From contig JADJTQ010000003.1 of NCBI GenBank assembly GCA_016711125.1, positions 372,001-436,000 of the forward strand: a DNA stretch of 64,000 nucleotides, in the 5' to 3' direction. Source of the DNA: Saprospiraceae bacterium. Its GTDB lineage: Bacteria; Bacteroidota; Bacteroidia; Chitinophagales; Saprospiraceae. Shown piece by piece: positions 16,830-25,439 of this stretch (its first letter is position 1; every line of letters starts with the position of its first letter). Both the position numbers and the translations under genes were made by a program. Below the pieces are notes generated by a model, which saw nothing but the letters and a program-made list of their open reading frames with translations, had not been told where the DNA came from and ran no database searches.

Positions 16830-18310
16830 GTGAAATATTTAGTGTGCAAGGTATTTTGGCGTTGCTTTTGGGCGGTCTGTATGGCGCCATATTTGGGGCT
16901 ATACCTGGTCTCACCGCTACCCTGGCGATTGCTTTATTCATTCCAATTGCCTTTTTCCTGGATCCGGCTATCGCACTGCCAGCTATTATTGCCATTTCAT
17001 CGGTTGCGATATTTGCCGGCGATGTCGGCTCTACAGTTGCACGCATCCCCGGCACACCCGCAAGTGCGGCCTATTTTGAGAAATTATTTGCCCTTTCCCG
17101 CCGGGAGGGTCCTCTATATTCCCTCGGATTGAGTGCTATGGGATCGGCAGTGGGTGGTATTATCGGAGCTCTGTTACTAATACTGACAGCGTCCATTATT
17201 GTTTCATTTGCCCGTCAATTTAGTTCATTCGAATATTTTTGGATTGCAATTCTGGGCCTTAGTGCAGGTGTTTTTGCCTCGGGTGGGTCTTCTTTAAAAT
17301 CGCTGACTTCCTTACTATTGGGTGTCCTTTTTTCAACGGTAGGAGTTGACCCAACGTTGGGCTATCCGCGTTTTGATTTTGGAAGTACCCAATTGATGGG
17401 TGGTCTCAATTATATTGTGGCCATGATCGGATTGTTCGGATTTTCAGAGGTGCTAAATCACCTCTTTAAGCCGGCGAAAACCTTTGAGGTTGAATTTTCC
17501 AGTGAACCTTCGGTAAACCGGTTTTTTCTAAAGCCGCTGACTCTCATTGTAAAAAAGAAGTGGCTGGTGCTCCGGTCATCCCTCGTCGGAGTGCTTGTAG
17601 GCTTTCTGCCCGGAGCCGGGGCTGATATAGGATCATGGGTTTCCACCAGTCTTGAAAAAGTTAGACAAAAGGGTAAAGAAGGAGCGGAAGAGGATGATGA
17701 AATTATTTTGTCAGGAACCTGCTCAAATAATGCTGCGGTGGCTAGCGCATGGATACCAGCTCTTTCATTGGGGTTACCTGGTGATACTGTGACCGCCATT
17801 GTCCTGGGAGTATTTATGATGAAAGGCATCAGTCCCGGACCTTTGCTTTTTGATCAACAACCTGATTTAATCGCAGCTCTATATTTCACTTTTATAATTT
17901 CAAACGTCTTTTTACTGCCGTTTTATGGCTATTTAAGTGCCTTAATGGCTAAGAAATTGATCAAAACTCCGATGCCACTTTTACTCACCGTAGTTACTGC
18001 TCTCTGTATTGTAGGGGCCTATGCGATCAACAACGAAGTAAGGGATATCTGGATCATGGCTGGAATGGGTTTGCTTGCATTTTTATTACAGCGTGGTGGA
18101 TTTCCCTTGGCGCAGGTAGTTTTGGGCATGGTACTGGGGCCGATTTTGGAACAGAATTTTATGGTGAGTGCTATTAAATCCCAATGGGACTTGATGAGCT
18201 TTTTTGACCGCCCTGTGGCTTTATTTCTAATGGTAGGTACACTGGTTATTATTGCAGTGGGGTTGAAGTATGGAAAGAAATTTACCGGTACTGAAAGCAC
18301 GAAGACTTAA
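16826..18310 (+). CDS. Tripartite tricarboxylate transporter large permease TctA
   Basis: A 494-residue protein with about 11-12 transmembrane helices. The two family signatures are visible: 'GAIPGLTATLAIALF' near residue 28 and 'GFLPGAGADIGSWVS' near residue 260, the repeated G-x-x-PG motifs of TctA. 'ALSLGLPGDTVTAIVLGVF' is another conserved stretch. It is the last gene of tctCBA. Full systems of this kind are abundant in Beta- and Alphaproteobacteria and uncommon in Bacteroidota, so horizontal transfer is possible. It is followed 58 nt later by the cytochrome c peroxidase gene. Confidence 0.92.
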   Translation: MSEIFSVQGILALLLGGLYGAIFGAIPGLTATLAIALFIPIAFFLDPAIALPAIIAISSVAIFAGDVGSTVARIPGTPASAAYFEKLFALSRREGPLYSLGLSAMGSAVGGIIGALLLILTASIIVSFARQFSSFEYFWIAILGLSAGVFASGGSSLKSLTSLLLGVLFSTVGVDPTLGYPRFDFGSTQLMGGLNYIVAMIGLFGFSEVLNHLFKPAKTFEVEFSSEPSVNRFFLKPLTLIVKKKWLVLRSSLVGVLVGFLPGAGADIGSWVSTSLEKVRQKGKEGAEEDDEIILSGTCSNNAAVASAWIPALSLGLPGDTVTAIVLGVFMMKGISPGPLLFDQQPDLIAALYFTFIISNVFLLPFYGYLSALMAKKLIKTPMPLLLTVVTALCIVGAYAINNEVRDIWIMAGMGLLAFLLQRGGFPLAQVVLGMVLGPILEQNFMVSAIKSQWDLMSFFDRPVALFLMVGTLVIIAVGLKYGKKFTGTESTKT

Positions 18311-18367
18311 AATCCGATGACCTAGATCATCGAAGGACCATTTTCGAATTTCTATTTTGTGGGGCTC

Positions 18368-19579
18368 ATGAAAAATATTTCAATGCGTCAACTGATTAGA
18401 CTTATTGCTTTTGGTCTTTGGTTTGTGACATTATACGTGGGATGTCAGGATCAGGAGTTGGCTCAGTCGGTTGATCAAAATTCAGGATCACCGGCAGTTA
18501 GAGTGCGATTTACAGCACTACCCGAGACGGTCATCAATCCTGCAGATAATCCGGCGAGTGCGATCAAGACTCAATTAGGAAGATTATTATTTTACGATCC
18601 CATCCTCTCTGGTGACAAAGATGTGGCTTGCGCTACTTGTCATCATCCAGCAAGCGGTTATGCAGAAAGTCTTCCGATCTCCATTGGAGTAAATGGTCAG
18701 GGATTTGGGGCTAATAGGGTTTTTAAGCAGCCTAACGTAATCCCCTTTACCAAAAGGAATTCCCAAAGTATTTTAAACACTGCCTTCAATGGGATTGATA
18801 TCTACGGTGATTATAGACCCGAGGAAGCACCTATGTTCTGGGACTTGCGAGCACTCAGCCTGGAGAAGCAGGCACTCGAACCGATCAAAGCAATGGAAGA
18901 GATGCGGGGTAAAAACTTTTCGGAGCATGAGATCCTTGACGAGGTGATTCAACGCATCAGAAATATTCCTGAATATGAGAGGCGATTTAGTGAGGCTTTT
19001 CCCGGAGACTCCGACCCAATCTCCAATGAGAATCTGGCCAAAGCTATTGCTGCTTTTGAGCGAACGCTTTTGGCCAATAATACGCGCTTTGATCAATATA
19101 TGCGAGGAAATCAAGGTGCCTTATCCGAATCGGAAATTGAGGGCTTTGAAGCATTCAAAGAAGCAGGCTGTGGTAATTGTCATAATGGGCCTATGTTCTC
19201 CGATTTTAAAACCCATGTAATCAGCGTTCCCCCTACCGAAAAATTAACCCAACCTGACAGCGGATTCCAAACAACTTTTGCTTTTCGCACACCGTCGCTA
19301 AGGAATCTTCGCTTTTCTTTCCCATTTATGCACAATGGAGAATTGGAATCACTCAAGGAAATCCTTGAATTTTATGAAGATATAGCGGGTGGAAAATCTC
19401 GAAGTTTTCATGTGACCAAAGAACAGCTGGATCCTTTCGTTAAAGAATTGAAAGTCGAGGTGAAGAAAATGGGCCAAATTATCAATTTTCTTCTCTGCCT
19501 AAACGATGATGATTTTGATAAGACGATCCCAGAATCTGTACCTAGCGGATTACCGGTTGGAGGTAATATTGCAGAGTGA
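18368..19579 (+). CDS. Di-heme cytochrome c peroxidase (MauG/CcpA family)
   Basis: About 403 residues from the ATG at 18368; a GTG at 18359 is also in frame. It is a lipoprotein (lipobox LYVGC, Cys about 24 from the ATG). Two heme-attachment motifs are present: CATCH at residue 88 (peroxidatic half) and CGNCH at residue 268 (electron-transfer half). 'LGRLLFYDPILSGDKDVACATC' is the family opening (broken here over the heme), and 'FRTPSLRNLRFSFPFMHNGE' carries the conserved RTPxLRN and distal Met/His. It reduces hydrogen peroxide in the periplasm or acts as a MauG-like oxidase. It is 58 nt after tctA on the same strand; a functional link is unclear. Confidence 0.9.
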   Translation: MKNISMRQLIRLIAFGLWFVTLYVGCQDQELAQSVDQNSGSPAVRVRFTALPETVINPADNPASAIKTQLGRLLFYDPILSGDKDVACATCHHPASGYAESLPISIGVNGQGFGANRVFKQPNVIPFTKRNSQSILNTAFNGIDIYGDYRPEEAPMFWDLRALSLEKQALEPIKAMEEMRGKNFSEHEILDEVIQRIRNIPEYERRFSEAFPGDSDPISNENLAKAIAAFERTLLANNTRFDQYMRGNQGALSESEIEGFEAFKEAGCGNCHNGPMFSDFKTHVISVPPTEKLTQPDSGFQTTFAFRTPSLRNLRFSFPFMHNGELESLKEILEFYEDIAGGKSRSFHVTKEQLDPFVKELKVEVKKMGQIINFLLCLNDDDFDKTIPESVPSGLPVGGNIAE

Positions 19580-20829
19580 GTTAAAAGACAGGAAGTGATC
19601 TGTCAACTGGCAAGAGTCCAGTGGGAATGCAAGTTGACAACTCTTTAAGTTTAAGTAGTCAATTTTGTTTCAATTTGAAAATTGGAGAGGTTATAGATCG
19701 AATTGTTCGATTAGGAATTGGCGAAAATAATGATGAACATTTCGTATTTCAAATGTGACCATTTTTAAAACTTTTTTTTCCTTAAGTCAGCATCTAACCA
19801 CTACATGTAAAGTGAAGTTCATTCATCTATTTTTGATCTGGATTATTTTGCTTGCCGCATGCAAAAAGGAAGTGCCAGCAGATCTTTATCCCACGCTGCC
19901 TGCCGGCTTTCGTCTAAATGGGGAATCATGCGTGGCAGCCTCGTGGTTTGTAGTGGATCTTAACTTTCCAGAAGCATTTCTAATAAGTATCGAAAAAGAT
20001 GGCTTTGCCGGTAATCTGGATTATCATTTGAGTTTTGAAGGAGTGCCGGCCAATTCGGGCGAGTATTTTATCAACTCTGACAGTTTTCCTAGGAGGCTGT
20101 TGAACTACGCAACTTGATGCTGAATCCGTAAATCGTCGTTTCTGACGCGGCGAGACGAAGGATGCTACTGGAAGTTGTCGCGCCGTGAAAGTCCGTGAGA
20201 TGGGGACTACACACAGCGCTTTATATAAATATTAAAGCATGAGTGTAATGAAACATCTCATCACACGCCAATGGGTATCGACCCCCATCCGGCAAGGTTT
20301 AGCCAACCTCCGGAAGCGAGTCTTGCGTAATCATTCGAGAGGATGGTACGAAGCGTAGACAGCGAGTGTCAAAGGTGTATGATAGAGCCTCGAAAGGGTA
20401 GATAAATCTGGAGTCTTAGTAGTCAACTTTGCTGGGACAATATGGAGGTAGGGCCAAAGGCGATCCTGCCGAAGTCCGGGCGGGGTCAAAGAATGCATCA
20501 GAGACATAGAGGGCGAGTACGGGAACACGGGAGACCCTACTGTCTCCTGCTGGGAGAAGGGCAAATGGGCGAGCTCTTGAACAAAAGGCCTGTGTAGGGT
20601 GGTCAGTGTCATCATCATCCTGCAGCGAAGAAACGCGATGACAGGAGCAGGTACGCAAGCCGAGGGAAACCGAAGGTGAAGGAATGACAGAGGGAGTCTT
20701 AGCCGCTTCATAGTACCGTTGGAAAGGTGGGAAATCCTAACCGGGGAAAGCCACTGAGTAGGGAAGGGAGCAGCACGAAACGGGGGACTGTGTTTTGGAC
20801 ACATTGATTATACCAGTTTATAATATACG

Positions 20830-22113
20830 ATGTCAACGAAAGAGATACAGATAGCACAACTGTCAAGGAAACACAAGGACAGCACGTTGCACAATTTGCA
20901 CGGCTTTATCGATATATATGCCCTGTATGGGTCATATAAAAGATTGAATAGACAAAGCGCAAGTGGCGTGGACGGAGAGACATGGCAGAGCTACGGAAAA
21001 GGAGGAATAGGTAAAATGACAGAGCTTCTGAACAAATTCAAGAAAGGAACCTATCGGGCTCCAAACGTCCGCCGCGTGTACATAGGAAAAGATAGCGGTG
21101 GGACACGGCCATTAGGCATACCGACGATCGAGGACAAGATACTGCAGACAGCAGTGCTAGGGGTACTTGAACCAGTGTACGAACAAGAATTCAAAGAATT
21201 CTCGTACGGGTTCAGGCCGGGTCGGAGTCAGCACCAAGCGATAGATTACCTGTTTGAAGAGGTAAGTTTTGGGAAGATACGCTATGTCATAGATGCGGAT
21301 ATTCGCAACTTTTTCGGGGAGCTCAACCATGGTCTGTTACGAAGTTTTCTGGACCTACGGGTAAAGGATGGACTGGTACGTAAAATGATAGATAAATGGC
21401 TCAAGGCGGGCATCATGGAATCTGGCCAGGTTACCTACCCTGTAGAGGGTACACCACAGGGAGGTTCCATCTCCCCACTACTGAGCAATATCTATCTACA
21501 TTATGTACTGGATACATGGTATTCGGAAGTGATACAACCACTACTGAAAGGGAGAAGCATGATAGTGAGGTACGCAGATGATTTTGTTTTAGGCTTCAGT
21601 GATCTGGAAGATGCGAAGCGTGTCTTCAAGGTATTACCAAAGCGATTTGAGAAATATGGGTTACGTATACACCCGGAGAAGACAAAGCTGATAGACCTAG
21701 CAGGAACAGGTAAGGGCGAAGAACGCAGCTTTGATTTTCTTGGGTTCACCCATTATCTTGGAAAGAGCAGAAAAGGGTATAAAGTATTGAAGCGTAAAAC
21801 GAGTCGGAAGAAATTTACCGGAGCTTTAAGGAGAATGGCCACCTGGATTAAGCGCAATAGGAACATGCGAGCGGTCGATCTGATAGCAAAAGTAAATATC
21901 AAATTACGCGGATACTACAATTATTATGGCATCACCTTTAATTTTAATGGTATTCGGCGCTACTACCTTGAAGTATTTAAACTATTATTTAAATGGTTGA
22001 ATCGACGAGGAGGTCGCTCCAAAAACTGGGACCACTTCAACAATTTATTGATGGAGTGGCAACCACTATTACGTCCGAAAATATATCATTCCTATTCTTT
22101 AGCGAAACCCTGA
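20830..22113 (+). CDS. ltrA: Group II intron reverse transcriptase/maturase
   Basis: A 427-residue RT. Visible blocks: 'NRQSASGVDGETW' (RT0/1), 'GTRPLGIPTIEDKILQTAV' (RT2), 'FSYGFRPGRSQHQAI' (RT2a/3), 'YVIDADIRNFF' (RT3, catalytic Asp), 'GTPQGGSISPLLSNIYLH' (RT4), and YADD at residues 248-251 (RT5 catalytic Asp pair), then 'LGFTHYLGKS' (RT7). The C-terminus has the maturase/thumb region (KLRGYYNYYGI) and no HNH endonuclease domain, as in bacterial classes that target without second-strand cleavage. It is complete, with no frameshift. It acts on its own intron RNA for splicing and reverse splicing into DNA. Confidence 0.95.
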   Translation: MSTKEIQIAQLSRKHKDSTLHNLHGFIDIYALYGSYKRLNRQSASGVDGETWQSYGKGGIGKMTELLNKFKKGTYRAPNVRRVYIGKDSGGTRPLGIPTIEDKILQTAVLGVLEPVYEQEFKEFSYGFRPGRSQHQAIDYLFEEVSFGKIRYVIDADIRNFFGELNHGLLRSFLDLRVKDGLVRKMIDKWLKAGIMESGQVTYPVEGTPQGGSISPLLSNIYLHYVLDTWYSEVIQPLLKGRSMIVRYADDFVLGFSDLEDAKRVFKVLPKRFEKYGLRIHPEKTKLIDLAGTGKGEERSFDFLGFTHYLGKSRKGYKVLKRKTSRKKFTGALRRMATWIKRNRNMRAVDLIAKVNIKLRGYYNYYGITFNFNGIRRYYLEVFKLLFKWLNRRGGRSKNWDHFNNLLMEWQPLLRPKIYHSYSLAKP

Positions 22114-22118
22114 TTCGG

Positions 22119-22154
22119 AGGAACCGTATGCGGGGAAGCCGCTCGTACGGGTCT
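22119..22154 (+). ncRNA. Group II intron domain V hairpin
   Basis: A ~35-nt hairpin lies six bases after the RT stop. ACCGTA pairs with TACGGG-side bases, TGCGG pairs with CCGCT-side bases, and GGAA caps it, with a two-base bulge on the 3' arm. This matches the conserved catalytic domain V. One base pair in the lower stem that is A-U in the close relatives I recall appears here as A opposite G, a possible weak point or sequence error. Confidence 0.7.
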
Positions 22155-22652
22155 GTGGGGGCGCGGGGAGGTAACGAACCGCACTACCCGGATAACAGAC
22201 TGAGTCTCAACAAACTCAGGAACGACGAGAACGGATGAATCATGTCATAGTAGAAATTTAAATTTTGTAAAATCAGCGCGAGGTGAGTATTTCAACATCA
22301 TCCTAGAACACATCTTAGTGTGATCCTTGGCGGCGATGTAGTTCTAGCTGAATATTTATTAGTTCCCGGCAAAGATAATTTTATCATGCTTGAAGAATTG
22401 TCGTCGGATTACCGGTTTATGAAAGGACAATTTCAGGTTACGTATGCACTAAAGGACCGTATTGACCAGGCTACCCTACTGCCAGATACGATACAAATAT
22501 CCGAGGGATTTTTTGAAAGTGTGGTGAGAGACTAGGTTACTTAATTGCTGAATCAACGTTTTTAATCAAAGTCTGTTACCTCCCCTTTTGTTTTTGCTAA
22601 CCATCTGAGATTTTTGGGTAATTTCAGCCGGGATTATTCTGAAATTTTCTCT

Positions 22653-23909
22653 ATGTCTTATCCAATCACTGCCAAATATTTAATAGAAACATCTTATGAT
22701 TTACAACAGGCTGCTGAAATTATGGCAGGTGAGCAATCCTGCGGCACTTTCCTTCGTACACCTGGTGAGACGGACGCATTAAGAGAGAAGCATGGCGCTC
22801 AAGTTGATTTGATCGAACCAATAGAAGAGGTAAGCGATGAGGCATTGCCAGGAGCGCGTATTATGCCCGGTAGACCCATTAAGCGTGCTTTTGTGACTTT
22901 GTCCTGGCCTTTTACCAACATCGGTTTTAATTTACCCAATTTGGTCTCCACGATCGCTGGTAATTTATTTGAGTTAGCTCCCTTCAGCGGTTTGAAGCTG
23001 CTCGATTTTGACTTACCGGAAGATTTTAATCAAAAATATACCGGACCAAAATTTGGCATTGAAGGTACTCGACGTTGGATAAATGTCTGGGATCGTCCGA
23101 TCATCGGCACCATTATTAAGCCGAGTGTCGGTCTTTCTCCTCAGCAAACTGCGACGCAATCGAAGCAACTCATTGAAGCTGGACTAGATTTTATCAAAGA
23201 CGATGAATTGCAAGGAGATGCTCCACATTGCCCATTTGACGCAAGAGTCAGGGAGGTAATGCAGGTGATTGATATGTTTGCGCAGAAGACGGGCAAGAAT
23301 GTCATGTATGCTTTTAATCTAAGTGGTGATCTGGATGATATGATGAGCCGTCACGACTTTTTGGTGAAAATGGGTGCCACCTGTCTCATGGTCAATTTGA
23401 ATTCCGTCGGCATATCGGCTGTGCATCATCTGGCAAGACATACGCAACTTCCCATTCATGGACACCGAAATGGATGGGGCATGCTGAGTCGCTCACCAGT
23501 GTTAGGTATTGAATTTCCCGCCTATCAAAAAATCTGGCGAGTGGCTGGCGTCGATCACATGCATACGAATGGTATACGCAATAAATTTTGTGAAAGTGAT
23601 GCTTCGGTAATTAGTTCGATAAAATCCTGCTTGAACCCATTTATTGGTTTGAAAAGTCCACTGCCGGTCCTATCATCAGGGCAATGGGCTGGACAGACGG
23701 TTGATACGTATCAGGCAGTCGAAAGTACAGATTTAATGTATCTATGTGGAGGTGGTATTGTGTCACATCCCAGCGGCATGCAGGCAGGGGTAAAAAGTGT
23801 AATCCAGGCTTGGGAGGCAGCCATGCAAAATCAATCACTGGAAGCCTATGCCGAACATAACCGGGAATTAAAAGAAGCTTTGGATTTTTTTGGACCAAAA
23901 TTGAAATAA
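22653..23909 (+). CDS. RuBisCO-like protein, probable 3-oxo-isoapionate-4-phosphate-cleaving enzyme
   Basis: About 418 residues from the ATG at 22653 (a TTG at 22614 is less likely). It is a RuBisCO large-subunit homologue: K156 in 'GTIIKPSVGLS' matches catalytic K175; 'FIKDDE' (K182, D184, E185) matches the carbamylated Lys and metal ligands; 'HGHRNG' (269-272) matches the H294/R295 region; 'DHMHTNGIRNKF' and 'LCGGGIVSHPSG' match the phosphate-binding loops. The second Lys of the usual KPKxG is Ser, so carboxylation is not expected. Known family chemistry (D-apiose pathways, Carter and co-workers) includes a decarboxylase and a transcarboxylase/hydrolase acting on 3-oxo-isoapionate 4-phosphate. 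The genes right after it encode the kinase making that substrate. Which of the two reactions applies is not decided here. Confidence 0.88.
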   Translation: MSYPITAKYLIETSYDLQQAAEIMAGEQSCGTFLRTPGETDALREKHGAQVDLIEPIEEVSDEALPGARIMPGRPIKRAFVTLSWPFTNIGFNLPNLVSTIAGNLFELAPFSGLKLLDFDLPEDFNQKYTGPKFGIEGTRRWINVWDRPIIGTIIKPSVGLSPQQTATQSKQLIEAGLDFIKDDELQGDAPHCPFDARVREVMQVIDMFAQKTGKNVMYAFNLSGDLDDMMSRHDFLVKMGATCLMVNLNSVGISAVHHLARHTQLPIHGHRNGWGMLSRSPVLGIEFPAYQKIWRVAGVDHMHTNGIRNKFCESDASVISSIKSCLNPFIGLKSPLPVLSSGQWAGQTVDTYQAVESTDLMYLCGGGIVSHPSGMQAGVKSVIQAWEAAMQNQSLEAYAEHNRELKEALDFFGPKLK

Positions 23910-24066
23910 TCGCATGAGCTAATGCCGTGCGTCCGAAAAAAAGTGTGCCGATGCCGTGCATCTCCGCCGGCATCATTCGAAAATTGCTTGGCGAAGACGC
24001 AAACCGCAGAACAATAACCCAAGAGAGCCCAGAATTTTTATTCGGGGGCAGATTGAAAATATAGGC

Positions 24067-25413
24067 ATGAATAACAAATTTCTACTAAGCTTTTACGGAG
24101 ATGATTTCACGGGTTCTACTGACGTCATGGAAACCCTTGCTTTAAAGGGCGTGCCCACCGCATTGTTTCTTAAAACTCCAACCCTTGATGAAGTCAATCA
24201 TTTTATACTGAAACGAAACATTGGTGGCTCGCAATTGAAGGCATTTGGGGTGGCAGGAATTGCAAGGAGTCTGGACCCCGAAGCCATGAAGAAAGAGTTG
24301 GAGCCGATATTTGCTGCACTCGCTGAAATACCGGTGGATTTTTTTCAATATAAAATTTGTTCAACCCTTGACTCTGCACCGGAGGTTGGTAATATCGGGG
24401 TGGCGGCTGATCTGGCCATAAAATATTTTCCCTCAAAAAGAATCCCCTTTATTGTTGGGGCACCATTTTTAAATCGCTTTGTTGTTTTTGGGAATTTGTT
24501 TGCTCGCCTTGATGGGACAACCTACCGGATTGACCGGCATCCGGTTATGTCCAGACACCCGGTTACTCCCATGGAGGAAGGAGACATACGACTCCATCTG
24601 GCAAAACAGACATCCCGCCTCTTTCAAACGATTGATTTATTGAATCTCGATCCCGATAAATCCAGAGGGATCATGTCAGCAGGAGTAGAAGGCCCATCCC
24701 CCTTCTTATTGTTTGATACCCTTACTAATGAGAATTTGGTAAAGATCGGAGAAATGCTGATCGAGGATCATTCTGGCACTCCCCAATTTATAGTTGGTTC
24801 TTCCGGTATATCCTATGGATTGGCAAGATATCTCAGGGAGAAGACTGAAGATTTGAAAAACGATCCAGTTACAAACCTGGATCCAGTCAGACAGATTTTA
24901 GTTGCGGCAGGAAGTTGCTCACCCGTTACCGAACGACAAATCAAGTATGCAGTCGATCAGGGAATGAAGGGAATAAGGATAGAAGTGTTGAAATTATTGG
25001 AGAATAGGCAGCATGAAATTGAAAGGATTTGTAAGTTGGCAATTAAAGTCCTAAAGAATGGAAAATCACCGATATTATATACCGCACTTGGACCAGCTGA
25101 TCCCAGTATTACCCAAGTTGAGGCAATGCTATCCCAAAACCGGAATACAATAATCGGTGAAAGCATTGGTGAGATGGTATCGATGATTTTAGAGGCGATT
25201 CCTAGATTGAGAACGGTCATTGTCGGTGGAGATACTTCTGGTTACGTATCGCGGTATCTGAAAATTTATGCATTGGAAACCCTGGCACCGGTGGCTCCAG
25301 GGGCACCTTTATGTGTTGCTCATGCGGTTGATCGACGGTTTGATGGTTTGGAGATTGCGCTTAAGGGTGGACAAAACGGAAAAGATGATTATTTTCAAAG
25401 AATTTTAGGATAA
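24067..25413 (+). CDS. oiaK: Four-carbon acid sugar kinase family protein, probable 3-oxo-isoapionate kinase
   Basis: About 448 residues from the ATG at 24067; an earlier frame start at 23956 adds an arginine-rich stretch without family character. DUF1537 kinase: N-terminal 'YGDDFTGSTDVMETLALKG' (the DDxTG motif), central 'GSSGISYGLARYL', then 'LVAAGSCSPVTERQI' and C-terminal nucleotide-binding 'VIVGGDTSGYVS' and 'ALKGGQNGKDDYF'. The family phosphorylates branched or four-carbon sugar acids. Flanked by a RuBisCO-like gene and apnO, it fits OiaK, which makes 3-oxo-isoapionate 4-phosphate with ATP. It is cytoplasmic, with no signal peptide. The substrate is assigned by neighbours. Confidence 0.85.
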   Translation: MNNKFLLSFYGDDFTGSTDVMETLALKGVPTALFLKTPTLDEVNHFILKRNIGGSQLKAFGVAGIARSLDPEAMKKELEPIFAALAEIPVDFFQYKICSTLDSAPEVGNIGVAADLAIKYFPSKRIPFIVGAPFLNRFVVFGNLFARLDGTTYRIDRHPVMSRHPVTPMEEGDIRLHLAKQTSRLFQTIDLLNLDPDKSRGIMSAGVEGPSPFLLFDTLTNENLVKIGEMLIEDHSGTPQFIVGSSGISYGLARYLREKTEDLKNDPVTNLDPVRQILVAAGSCSPVTERQIKYAVDQGMKGIRIEVLKLLENRQHEIERICKLAIKVLKNGKSPILYTALGPADPSITQVEAMLSQNRNTIIGESIGEMVSMILEAIPRLRTVIVGGDTSGYVSRYLKIYALETLAPVAPGAPLCVAHAVDRRFDGLEIALKGGQNGKDDYFQRILG

Positions 25414-25439
25414 ACTTGATTGGTTAATATTGAAAGAAT

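Larger units (their letters stand above)
20177..22193 (+). ncRNA. Group II intron (ribozyme with internal RT ORF)
   Basis: The intron RNA surrounds the reverse transcriptase gene. The 3' end is supported by a domain V hairpin (about 22119-22154), a following domain VI-like stem with a GGTAAC loop region, and a CTACCC ending just before 22193. After that point the sequence again matches the intron-free copy at 47181. The 5' end is less sure: similarity with the intron-free copy at 11.7 kb stops after GGAAGTT at about 20176, and the next bases, GTCGCGCCGTGAAAGTCC, only loosely match the GUGYG start. The ~640-nt 5' leader (20177-20829) carries no gene and should fold as domains I-III. Exact ends need an RNA covariance model. 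Confidence 0.72.
20093..22302 (+). mobile_element. 2.2-kb element with terminal inverted repeats, CTAG target duplication and internal group II intron
   Basis: The left end starts GAGGCTGTTGAACTACGC. The reverse complement of the right end starts GATGATGTTGAAATACTC, a 14/18 match. Both ends are flanked by CTAG (20089-20092 and 22303-22306); TCCTAG is shared, so the duplication may be 4-6 bp. No transposase frame is present. Without the intron only ~190 bp of element remains, the size of a MITE, so mobilisation would need a transposase in trans. Related sequences are at 11667-11812 and 47181-47295. The reading frame of the host lipoprotein returns if the element is removed exactly, which suggests a recent insertion. 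Confidence 0.75.
19812..22535 (+). pseudogene. Small lipoprotein gene split by a mobile element (exons 19812-20092 and 22307-22535)
   Basis: The 5' part encodes a lipoprotein leader (IWIILLAAC, then KKEVPADLYP) and a beta-rich domain up to 'INSDSFPR' at the element. It then runs into element sequence and stops at 20117. Joining base 20092 to base 22307 (removing the element plus one CTAG) gives an unbroken frame reading SDSFPR-THLSVILGGDVVLAEYLLV to the stop at 22535, about 170 residues. The resulting protein has no named family but looks like the short secreted lipoproteins of Saprospiraceae. The start is uncertain: GTG 19812 gives a clean leader, GTG 19755 is the longest frame. The intact gene is inferred; the disrupted form is what is present. 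Confidence 0.75.

Noticed and set aside
20331..20804. 157-residue minus-strand open frame
   Set aside because: It is antisense to the structured 5' part of the group II intron and shows no protein motif; it reflects GC-rich RNA structure.
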